Source: an uncultured Verrucomicrobiota bacterium (GTDB taxonomy: Bacteria > Verrucomicrobiota > Verrucomicrobiia > Limisphaerales > UBA9464). From it: DNA of 58,970 bases. The first letter of the stretch is position 1; each line of letters opens with the position of its first letter. Both the position numbers and the translations under genes were made by a program. This document shows, in pieces, positions 43,024 through 50,311 of the stretch. The notes under the pieces are model-generated. The model was not told the DNA's origin and ran no database searches. It saw nothing but the letters and a program-made list of their open reading frames with translations. The stretch covers positions 1 to 58,970 of the forward strand of contig CAIXUG010000047.1 of assembly GCA_903922605.1 (NCBI GenBank), read 5' to 3'.

Positions 43024-43803
43024 ATGTCCGCCGTCCGCCAGTTCCGGCTGGTGATCGCGGCGGTGCGCGGCCTCACGGCGTTCACGCTCATCACCTTTGG
43101 CACGCTCTACACCAAGGTGGGCCGTTCCCAGCAGGTCATCCGGCCGCTCGTGCATGACCAGGTTTACCGCGCCGGGGTGAAGCTGCTGCCGATCGTCTGC
43201 TTTCTGGGGCTGGCGCTGGGCATGGTGCTCGTCGGCCAGATCGTCTCGATGCTGCAGCAGGTGGGCGCGGAGAAGTTCACCGGCCAGCTGCTGGTGACGG
43301 TCGTCATCCGCGAGCTGGCGCCGCTCGTGGCCGGTTTGGTGGTGCTGGCGCGGGTCGGCACGGCCTCCGTGATCGAACTGGGCACCGCCCGGGCGCTCGG
43401 TGAAATCGAGGCGTTGGAGGCCCTGGGGATCGATCCGATCCATTACCTTGTCGTGCCCCGGGTCATCGGCTTCACGGTCGCGGTGTCGGGGCTCACCGTC
43501 TATTTTCTGCTGCTGGCGCTGGCCAGCGGGTATGCGTTTGCGTTTGTGCGCGGGCTGCCGCTGTCGCTGGAGGAGTATTTCAATCATATCGCCGCCGCGC
43601 TCACGCTGGCGGACTTCCCGCTGCTGGCGATCAAGACGGCGCTGTTCGGGGCCATGACCGGCCTGGTGATCTGCTACCAGGGGCTGGCGCAGCCGCTGCG
43701 GCTGGAGGATATCGGCGGGGCGACGACCCGCACCGTGGCCATGTGCGTGGTCGGCTGCCTGTGCCTCGACGCGCTGTTCGTCCCGATCTATCTGCTCGTG
43801 TGA
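43024..43803 (+). CDS. mlaE: MlaE-type ABC transporter permease
   Basis: The 259-residue inner-membrane protein has five or six hydrophobic segments and the MlaE/PermE signature: VGQIVSMLQQVGAEKFTGQL, IRELAPLVAGLVVLARVGTA, the ELGTARALGEIEALEALGID coupling segment and PRVIGFTVAVSG. Together with the next two genes it forms an Mla-type system moving phospholipids between the membranes of Gram-negative cells. The stop overlaps the GTG start of the ATPase gene. The start used is the ATG at 43024 that aligns with family N-termini. Confidence 0.92.
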   Translation: MSAVRQFRLVIAAVRGLTAFTLITFGTLYTKVGRSQQVIRPLVHDQVYRAGVKLLPIVCFLGLALGMVLVGQIVSMLQQVGAEKFTGQLLVTVVIRELAPLVAGLVVLARVGTASVIELGTARALGEIEALEALGIDPIHYLVVPRVIGFTVAVSGLTVYFLLLALASGYAFAFVRGLPLSLEEYFNHIAAALTLADFPLLAIKTALFGAMTGLVICYQGLAQPLRLEDIGGATTRTVAMCVVGCLCLDALFVPIYLLV

Positions 43804-44570
43804 ACGCGCCCATTGTCATCGAGATGGAAGGCGTCGCGGTGGTGAGCCCGCGCAATCCGGAGCTGCCGCTCCTGGAGCCGGTGGACTGGCGCGTGGAGGA
43901 GGGCGAGTGCTGGGTGGTGGCGGGCCTGCACGGCTCGGGCAAGACGTCGCTGCTGCACACCGCCGCCGGCCTGCAGACCGTCCCGCGCGGGCAGCTGCGG
44001 GTGTTTGGCGAGCCGGTGCCGCTCGCGGCCGGTGAGGCGCTGACGCAGCTGCGCCGGCGCGTGGGCGTGGTTTTTGAAGGGGAAGGACGCCTGTTCCCGA
44101 CGCTGACCGTCCTGGAAAACGTGGTGCTGCCGCTGCGGTACCACCTCGACATGAGCCTGGCCGCCGCCGCCGCCGAGGTCGCCCCCCTGATGGCCGAGTT
44201 CCACCTCGACCGCCTCGCCAGCTTTTTTCCCGGACGCATCGGGCAGGTGTGGACCCGGCGGGTGGCGCTGGCCCGGGCGCTCGCGCTGCGGCCCACCCTG
44301 CTGCTGCTGGACAACCAGATGGAGGGCCTTGATCCCACGCATCTCCGCTGGTGGCGCGACTTCCTGGGCGCGCTGCACCGGGGACACGCCTGGCTGCACG
44401 GCCAGCCCCAGACCCTGGTGATCACGACCGACGACCTGCGGCCGCTGCTGAACGTGGGCGACCACTTCGCCCTCAGCGCCGGCCACCAGTGGCGGATCAT
44501 CGGCGACCGCGCGGAGGTGCTGGCCAGCACCCAGCGCGACGTGCGCGAACTTCTCGGCGAAAGCGAATGA
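43800..44570 (+). CDS. MlaF-like ABC ATP-binding protein with degenerate motifs
   Basis: The 256-residue product starts at GTG 43800, overlapping the mlaE stop. Walker A is intact (GLHGSGKTSL). The other motifs are not: the Q-loop region reads VFEGEGRLFPTLTVLENVVL with Glu where Gln is expected, the LSGGQ signature is replaced by RIGQVWTRRVALARAL, Walker B is LLLLDNQMEGLDP with Asn instead of the catalytic Glu, and the H-loop reads VITTDDL without His. The D-loop GLDP is kept. Position and length make it the ATPase of the Mla operon, but ATP hydrolysis is doubtful as read. Confidence 0.88.
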   Translation: MNAPIVIEMEGVAVVSPRNPELPLLEPVDWRVEEGECWVVAGLHGSGKTSLLHTAAGLQTVPRGQLRVFGEPVPLAAGEALTQLRRRVGVVFEGEGRLFPTLTVLENVVLPLRYHLDMSLAAAAAEVAPLMAEFHLDRLASFFPGRIGQVWTRRVALARALALRPTLLLLDNQMEGLDPTHLRWWRDFLGALHRGHAWLHGQPQTLVITTDDLRPLLNVGDHFALSAGHQWRIIGDRAEVLASTQRDVRELLGESE

Positions 44571-44577
44571 CACTTTT

Positions 44578-45801
44578 ATGGCGCTCCAAGACCTGACCCC
44601 CCAACTCCGTACCCGGCTGCGCAAGGTCGAGTGGTTCGTGGTGCTCTTCCTCGGCGGCACCCTCGTGCTCATGGCCGTGAGCCTCGCGTGGTTCATCAAG
44701 AAAACCGGCGATGCGCGCGGCTGGTGGGTGACAGAGGTGCCCTATTACACCTATTTGCACGATGCCTCCGGCATCAAAATCGGGTCACCGGTGCAGATGA
44801 TCGGCTTCAAGGTCGGCCAGGTCACCAAGATCGAAGCCGTCAGCCTGGAGGATCTCCGCAGCTGGGATTACTACGGCAGCCATCCGGTCTACGTGGGCTT
44901 CAACGTGCGTGAGCCGTATCCCGGCTACATCACCAGCGATTCCCGCCTGAAGCTCGCGGGACTCCCCCTCGATATCGCCGGCGGGGTGACACTGGAGGTG
45001 ACGGTAGGCTCGGCCAACAGCCTGCACACCACCACGAACCAGGGCGGCCACATCTTTGTGCTTTCGGACAAGATCGCCTATGACCAGCAGGCCGCCCATC
45101 ATGAGAAGAGAGAGTTCACCAACCTGGCGGCGTATGCGCACTACACCCCGCTGGCCGAGACCAAGAAGGGCTTCTTCCTCCGGCTCGACGAACATGACGC
45201 GATGATGGCCCAGGTCACACGCATCCTCACCAATCTGAGCGCCATCAGCAGCACGTTGAATCAGGCCATGCCGGGCCTGACCAACGAGCTGCAGAAAACG
45301 CTCGGCAACGTCAGCGTGCTGACCGAAAGCCTGAAGCCCGCCCTGGCCAATCCCGGCGGCATCGGCAATCTGCTGCTGCCGACCAACCTCGTGGCCCGCC
45401 TTGACCGGCCCGGAGGCATTGGCGAGCTGGTCATCCCGACCAATCTCAACGCGGAGCTGATCGGAACGCTCGCCGGCGTCCGCACCAACCTGCCCGGGAC
45501 CCTTTCCAACCTGAACCAGCGCATGACGGACCTGGGGCCGGTGCTGACCAACCTCAACGCGGGTACCGCCCGTCTGGTGCCACTGATGACCAATCTGGAT
45601 GACACCATGGGCAGCGTCAGGAGCAACACCGTGCCGCGTGTGAACTCGCTGCTGGAGACGCTTGATTCCTTCGTGGCCGGGATGAAGCGCCACTGGCTCT
45701 TCCGCGGCGCCTTCAAGACGGCGCCGACCAATGCGCCGCCGAAAGCGATGGATACCAACGCGCCCGTTCACGTTCCGCCGCCGAACCGCGCCCGGTTCTG
45801 A
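44578..45801 (+). CDS. MlaD/MCE family lipid-binding protein
   Basis: The 407-residue product has a short cytoplasmic N-terminus, one membrane helix (WFVVLFLGGTLVLMAVSLAW, about 19-38) and an MCE domain (about 55-165) with YTYLHDASGIKIGSPVQMIG, FKVGQVTKIEAV and LPLDIAGGVTLEVTVG. A long helical C-terminal region with Asn-Leu-rich repeats (about 215-370) could form a periplasmic tunnel or needle, as in longer MCE proteins. It begins 7 bases after the ATPase gene and completes an mlaE-F-D order; no mlaC or mlaB is present. Confidence 0.9.
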   Translation: MALQDLTPQLRTRLRKVEWFVVLFLGGTLVLMAVSLAWFIKKTGDARGWWVTEVPYYTYLHDASGIKIGSPVQMIGFKVGQVTKIEAVSLEDLRSWDYYGSHPVYVGFNVREPYPGYITSDSRLKLAGLPLDIAGGVTLEVTVGSANSLHTTTNQGGHIFVLSDKIAYDQQAAHHEKREFTNLAAYAHYTPLAETKKGFFLRLDEHDAMMAQVTRILTNLSAISSTLNQAMPGLTNELQKTLGNVSVLTESLKPALANPGGIGNLLLPTNLVARLDRPGGIGELVIPTNLNAELIGTLAGVRTNLPGTLSNLNQRMTDLGPVLTNLNAGTARLVPLMTNLDDTMGSVRSNTVPRVNSLLETLDSFVAGMKRHWLFRGAFKTAPTNAPPKAMDTNAPVHVPPPNRARF

Positions 45802-45819
45802 GGCGACGCGATTCTGGAG

Positions 45820-45954
45820 GTAGCGCAGAGTTGCACTCTGCTGTAGCGCAGGTTTTTCAACCTGCAGGGCGTTGAAACGACGGGCGCGTCCGAAATCTTC
45901 GGACGCCTTGCCGACTGCAAGTCGGCGATACAGCAGAGTGCAACTCTGCGCTAC
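45820..45954. repeat. GTAGCGCAGA palindromic element (copy 2)
   Basis: TAGCGCAGAGTTGCACTCTG at the left end is complementary to CAGAGTGCAACTCTGCGCTA at the right. Inside are GCAGGTTTTTCAACCTGC and CGCGTCCGAAATCTTCGGACG stems. It lies between the MCE gene and the histidine kinase gene. Confidence 0.9.
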
Positions 45955-46019
45955 TTTCACGCCGCGTCGCCGTGTGGGAATCAGTCGCCGACAGCCATGA
46001 TGAAAAGGTGCCTTCCGTG

Positions 46020-48824
46020 ATGGGATTGTCTGAAAAACATTGCTCCGAACCGGTCGCAGTCCTACCAAGCCCCATGGCCGTTGATTCACCGTCAAAGCCC
46101 GCTGAAAAGGCCGGAGGCGGACGGAAGCTGCTTTCGTGGCGGGCAACGTTTCTGGTCTGCCTGGGCGGAACCCTGATCACCGGGCTCGGCACCTTCCTGG
46201 TCTGGCAGAGCCAGCGGGCGGACCGGGACCAGCGCTTTGTCCGGCTGGTGGAAACCCGGCTGCGTGTGTTCGACGAGCGGATGGGCCGCTGCGAGGACCG
46301 CCTGTTCGCCCTGCGGATGCTTTTCGAGAGCGCGCCCGGGGTGTCCCGCCTCGAATACCGCCGCGTGGTCGAGGAACTGATCGACCGGCTGCCGGGAATC
46401 CAGGCGTTCCAGTGGATGCCTGTCGTGCCGGAGGAGGCGCGTGAACGGGTCGAGGCCCAGGCGCAGGCCGAAGGTTTCACGGACTTCCAGATTTCCGAAC
46501 CCGACCCGGCCGCGCCGGGCCGCCTGCGCCGGGCCGTCCGCCGCCCGCTCTACTGCCCCGTCTTTTTTTCCGAGCCGCTGATGACCGACCAGTCCGTTCT
46601 GGGCTACGACCTCCTCAGCGGACCGCTGGCGCCCTTCCTGGCCCAGGCGGCGGACAGCGGCAAGGCCATCGCGACGCCCAAGCTCCGCCTGTTGCCCGGC
46701 TCGTCCGACCTTCCGGTGGTGGTGGGGATCCTGGCGGTGTGCGATCCGCAGAAACCGAGCCGGACGCCGGAACAGCGGCGGGCGGCGGTGCGGGGCTATG
46801 TGGCGCTGCTGTGTGACATCGACACGCTGGTCCGCACCGCCATCACCACCAGCCGCAAGACCGGGTTCGACCTGATGATGCGGGACGCGACGAACCCGAC
46901 GCCGGAGGGCATCATGACGTTCCTGCCCGCCGAGCTGCGCACGGAGCCCATTCCCGTGCCGCCCGCGGGCCCTTTCACGGAGCCGATGGCGCTAAACCTG
47001 ACCGACCACATCGGCCAGCGGGAATGGATGATTTCCAGCCGCCCCTGCGCCGAATGGCTGGCGCAGAATGCGACCTGGTATCCGGAGGGGGTGATGGTAA
47101 TCGGGCTGCTGATCACCGGCAGCATCGGCTGGGCCCTCGCCTCGGCCAACCTCCGTACCCGCCTCGTCGCCCGTGAGGTGGAGGTGCGGACGCGGGAACT
47201 GAGCGACCTCAACCGCAACTATGCCGAGGAGATCCAGCAGCGCCGTCAGGTCGAGGAGGTGCTCGCCCGCGAGCGGAACCTGCTGCGCACCCTGCTCGAC
47301 ACGCTGCCGGAGCAGGTCTACGTGAAGGACACGGCGGGGCGGTTCCTGCTGACCAACGAGCCGAACCGCGTGCTCCTGCAGTTGCGCAGCACCGAAGAGG
47401 TCGTGGGCAAGACCGTGTTTGACCTCATCGCCGCGGAATATGCGGTCCACTACGATGCCGATGACCGCAAGGTGATCAGTTCCGGGCAGGCGATTCTCAA
47501 CCGCGAGGAGGCGGGCCGCTTTGCCGATGGCCGGGAACGCGTGCTGCTGACCAGCAAGCTGCCCATCCGCGACGGCACGGGCCAGATCATCGGCCTGGTG
47601 GGGGTCACCCGTGACATCACCGAGGAGAAGCGCGCCGGCCAGGAAAAGGAGCAGCTCACCCGCCGCCTGCAGGAGACCCAGAAGCTGGAGAGCCTGGGCG
47701 TGCTCGCCGGCGGGATCGCCCACGATTTCAACAACATCCTGACCAGCGTGCTCGGCTACGCCAGCCTGGCGCGGCTGGAGCTGGCGGGCCTGCCTTCGGC
47801 GGCCTCCCACCTCGAACAGATCGAACAGGCCGCGCTGCGGGCGGCCGAGCTGTGCAAGCAGATGCTGGCCTATTCCGGGCGCGGCCATTTCGTGGTGCAG
47901 CAGGTCAACCTGAGCCGGCTGGTGGAGGAGGCGCTGCCGCTGCTGCAGGTTTCCATCAGCAAGCGGGTCACGCTGCGCCATGATCTCGAGGGCAATCTGC
48001 CCGCCGTCATCGCCGATGTGACCCAGCTCCGGCAGATCATCATGAACCTGGTGATCAACGCCGCCGACGCCATCGGTGAGCGCAGCGGCGGCGTCCATGT
48101 CGCCACCGGGGTGATGCAGGCCGACCGCGCCTACCTCGATCAGACCTATCTGTCCCCCGCCATCGAGCCGGGCACATACGTCTATCTGGAGGTGCGCGAC
48201 AATGGCTGCGGCATGACACCGGAGACCATGGCCCGCATTTTTGAGCCGTTCTTCAGCACCAAGTTCACCGGGCGCGGCCTGGGGCTGGCGGCGGTGCTCG
48301 GAATCGTGCGCGGCCACGGCGGTGCCATCCGGGTGGACAGCGAGCCGGACCGGGGCACGACCTTCCGCCTCCTGCTGCCGGCGGCCCTGGGGCGGGCCCT
48401 GCCGGCCGCCACGCCGTCCGCGCCGCCCGCGCCCAGCTGGCGCGGCCAGGGCACGATCCTCGTGGTGGACGACGAGGAAAGCGTGCGGGAGGTGACCGCG
48501 CGGATCCTGGAGGCGCTCGGGTTCTCCTCGGTGCTGGCCGTGGACGGCGAAGACGCCCTGAACATCATCGCCCGGCGGTCCGGGACATTTGTCGCCGTGC
48601 TGCTGGATCTGACCATGCCGCGCATGGACGGCGCGGAAGCCTTTGCGCGGCTGCAGCGGTTCCGGCCCGGCCTGCCGGTGCTGCTGATGAGCGGCTACAC
48701 CGAACAGGAGGCGGTGGGCCGGTTCACCGGGACCGGCTTCGCCGGGTTCATCCAGAAGCCCTTCCACATACAGGAGCTGCGCGAGCGCCTCCAGCAGATC
48801 ATCGAAGGACACCGTCCGGCCTGA
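46020..48824 (+). CDS. Hybrid sensor histidine kinase (CHASE-PAS-HisKA-HATPase-REC)
   Basis: The 934-residue product has a first membrane helix (TFLVCLGGTLITGLGTFLVW, about 42-62), a periplasmic CHASE domain (about 80-300; LEYRRVVEELIDRLPGIQAF), a second helix (near 360-378), a coiled stretch and a PAS domain (about 420-540). The phospho-acceptor is the His in GIAHDFNNILTSVLGYASL (near 568), followed by an ATPase with MNLVINAADAI, VRDNGCGM, FEPFFSTK and GRGLGLAAV. The C-terminal receiver has VDDEESVREV, the phospho-Asp in LLDLTMPRMDG (near 863) and the Lys in FIQKPF. An output regulator is not adjacent. Start codons at 45972 (GTG) and 46074 are alternatives; 46020 has AAAAGG upstream. Confidence 0.92.
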   Translation: MGLSEKHCSEPVAVLPSPMAVDSPSKPAEKAGGGRKLLSWRATFLVCLGGTLITGLGTFLVWQSQRADRDQRFVRLVETRLRVFDERMGRCEDRLFALRMLFESAPGVSRLEYRRVVEELIDRLPGIQAFQWMPVVPEEARERVEAQAQAEGFTDFQISEPDPAAPGRLRRAVRRPLYCPVFFSEPLMTDQSVLGYDLLSGPLAPFLAQAADSGKAIATPKLRLLPGSSDLPVVVGILAVCDPQKPSRTPEQRRAAVRGYVALLCDIDTLVRTAITTSRKTGFDLMMRDATNPTPEGIMTFLPAELRTEPIPVPPAGPFTEPMALNLTDHIGQREWMISSRPCAEWLAQNATWYPEGVMVIGLLITGSIGWALASANLRTRLVAREVEVRTRELSDLNRNYAEEIQQRRQVEEVLARERNLLRTLLDTLPEQVYVKDTAGRFLLTNEPNRVLLQLRSTEEVVGKTVFDLIAAEYAVHYDADDRKVISSGQAILNREEAGRFADGRERVLLTSKLPIRDGTGQIIGLVGVTRDITEEKRAGQEKEQLTRRLQETQKLESLGVLAGGIAHDFNNILTSVLGYASLARLELAGLPSAASHLEQIEQAALRAAELCKQMLAYSGRGHFVVQQVNLSRLVEEALPLLQVSISKRVTLRHDLEGNLPAVIADVTQLRQIIMNLVINAADAIGERSGGVHVATGVMQADRAYLDQTYLSPAIEPGTYVYLEVRDNGCGMTPETMARIFEPFFSTKFTGRGLGLAAVLGIVRGHGGAIRVDSEPDRGTTFRLLLPAALGRALPAATPSAPPAPSWRGQGTILVVDDEESVREVTARILEALGFSSVLAVDGEDALNIIARRSGTFVAVLLDLTMPRMDGAEAFARLQRFRPGLPVLLMSGYTEQEAVGRFTGTGFAGFIQKPFHIQELRERLQQIIEGHRPA

Positions 48825-48910
48825 GGCCGCTCGACGCTCAAGCCCTGCCACTGTCAGCGGTCACTCAGAACCAGCCATGAACAGCTTGCGACTTTCGGAT
48901 TCCGTGAAAA

Positions 48911-48957
48911 AGCCGGTGCAATGGGCGAACCGGCTGTCACAGAGTCCAAAGTTAGGC
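48911..48957. other. Hairpin followed by GTTAGGC core (possible integron recombination site)
   Basis: AGCCGGT (48911-48917) pairs with ACCGGCT (48929-48935). Fifteen bases further is GTTAGGC (48951-48957), the consensus core at which integron cassettes join. A small ORF starts 15 bases after it. No upstream partner core (RYYYAAC) was found, so this is partial. Confidence 0.35.
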
Positions 48958-48971
48958 CGTAATCACCGTCT

Positions 48972-49259
48972 ATGCGCACATTTTCGTTCCTCTTGATTGC
49001 GCTGGGGATCGCTTCCGTCGGCATCAACGGATACGATGAGTACTGCTCGAGGTTTGATCCAAAAGAGCAGCACATCCTCGTCAGTGACTCCCTCATCAGT
49101 AACAAATCCGGCAGCTCCTTTCGGGATGCCATGGCTCTTCAGTGGTTTGGTTCAGTGTGCATGCTCGGATCGGGCATTGCGGTTTTCTCGGTTTGGCGGC
49201 GACAAGAGCGCCTTGATCCGCTTTCACCTGAGTACGACTGGAACGGTGATGATTCATGA
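48972..49259 (+). CDS. Small membrane protein, possible integron-cassette ORF
   Basis: The 95-residue product starts MRTFSFLLIALGIASVGING with an N-terminal membrane segment or signal anchor, a polar middle (YCSRFDPKEQHILVSDSL), and a second hydrophobic stretch (FGSVCMLGSGIAVFSVWRR). Base composition is clearly less GC-rich than flanking genes. It begins 15 bases after a GTTAGGC core and ends 8 bases before a GCCTAAC core, the layout of a single-gene cassette. No family is recognised. Confidence 0.65.
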   Translation: MRTFSFLLIALGIASVGINGYDEYCSRFDPKEQHILVSDSLISNKSGSSFRDAMALQWFGSVCMLGSGIAVFSVWRRQERLDPLSPEYDWNGDDS

Positions 49260-49266
49260 TCGCGCC

Positions 49267-49356
49267 GCCTAACCATCGGTTCGAGCCAACCGCCCTGAGC
49301 CCGCAGGTTCCAGTCTACCGTCGGCGGCTGGCGGTGGCTCACCCGTGGCGTTCGCT
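49267..49356. other. Candidate attC site (integron cassette recombination site)
   Basis: GCCTAAC (49267-49273) fits the R'' core. GGTTCGAGCCAACCGCC (49278-49294) folds onto GGCGGTGGCTCACC (49330-49343) as GGT/GAGCC/ACCGCC paired blocks with small unpaired bulges, the pattern of attC extrahelical bases. The far core reads GTTCGCT (49350-49356), keeping the invariant GTT but not the full GTTRRRY. The next ORF starts 7 bases later. Confidence 0.5.
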
Positions 49357-49362
49357 GAAATT

Positions 49363-49992
49363 ATGAAACCCGCAAATATCATCCGAAGCTTTCAATGCTC
49401 CGCTGTGGCGCTGCTTGTTACCGGTTTAGCCGCAGTTGTTTTCCTGTCTGGGTGCTCAAGCGTAACGAACGAGGGCTATCGTGACGATCTCGTGAGTATC
49501 AGGGAACACTACACTATACAGTATTTCAACGTCCACGGTGGCCATGATACCGAAATCCTAACTATTTTGGGTCATGATTTCAAGGATGTGAGAGGACTTA
49601 ATTCTTGTTATCTGACGATCACAAACCGGCACTTGATTCTGTTTGTGACAGGGAGGGGTCATGATCAGCAGCAAGCGGTGGTTCATCTGGCGGACACCTC
49701 GACTCACCAGATTCGTGATTTTCCAGCTTACGACAGTTCAATTGGGAGAAGTATTGGAGCATCTGAAGCAGACGACTTTCAGCGCGTCTTGAGCGTTGAG
49801 GGAGACAAGCTCGTCATCGAGGGAGCGTTTCGCGATGTTCGCAACAGGTATTTCATCGATTTGTCAAAACCACGATTTGAGAAGGAGGAGGAGGGGGGAG
49901 GTGTCAGTCGTACGACTGGAAAATTGTTTCATTATGTTATGGAGGATGGGAAGCTTTCAAAGCTGCATGAGGTTCCAGGAGAAATGAAATAA
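49363..49992 (+). CDS. Hypothetical lipoprotein, possible integron-cassette ORF
   Basis: The 209-residue product has a lipoprotein signal (VALLVTGLAAVVFLSGCSSV, lipobox LSGC), so it is lipid-anchored. The mature part is mixed alpha/beta (HYTIQYFNVHGGHDTEILTI; NSCYLTITNRHLILFV) with no recognised domain. Composition is much lower in GC than the chromosome around it, suggesting transfer. ATG 49363 lies 7 bases after the attC-like site and gives a proper signal peptide. No second attC-like site was found downstream. Confidence 0.7.
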   Translation: MKPANIIRSFQCSAVALLVTGLAAVVFLSGCSSVTNEGYRDDLVSIREHYTIQYFNVHGGHDTEILTILGHDFKDVRGLNSCYLTITNRHLILFVTGRGHDQQQAVVHLADTSTHQIRDFPAYDSSIGRSIGASEADDFQRVLSVEGDKLVIEGAFRDVRNRYFIDLSKPRFEKEEEGGGVSRTTGKLFHYVMEDGKLSKLHEVPGEMK

Positions 49993-50102
49993 TTGAAAAG
50001 TCTCTTGCCTGCGTCAAGAAGCCTGAAATGAATAAACCGCCTCAGAGTGGCCGGTTCTGATTCGACCCCGCCGGGCTGGTTTTGAAGTGACCGGTGACCC
50101 CG

Positions 50103-50275
50103 CCACAAAGTCCGCGAGGTCTTGGACTGCGGCAGCCCTCTGCCGCTTTGGTCAGGGCCTGCCTCAGAATAAAGGGTGACTCATACCAGTTCCCTGAAAG
50201 AAACGTCAGCTTGGCGGAGGATCGTACGCGGGCGGCCGCTCCGCCAGTAGGTCGGGCCGCTGGCCCGGCCTACTA
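50103..50275. repeat. Mixed repeat remnants
   Basis: The 319-base gap before the M13 gene holds one arm of the GGACTGCGGCAGTCC family (50103-50152), a segment CATACCAGTTCCCTGAAAG (near 50183) resembling the sequence before the right-edge IS630-like gene, and a GTAGGTCGGGCCGCTGGCCC palindrome (50246-50275). No coding sequence was seen. Confidence 0.6.
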
Positions 50276-50311
50276 TGCTTCGCGACTTGTGACCACCGCA
50301 TCGGTACCGCC

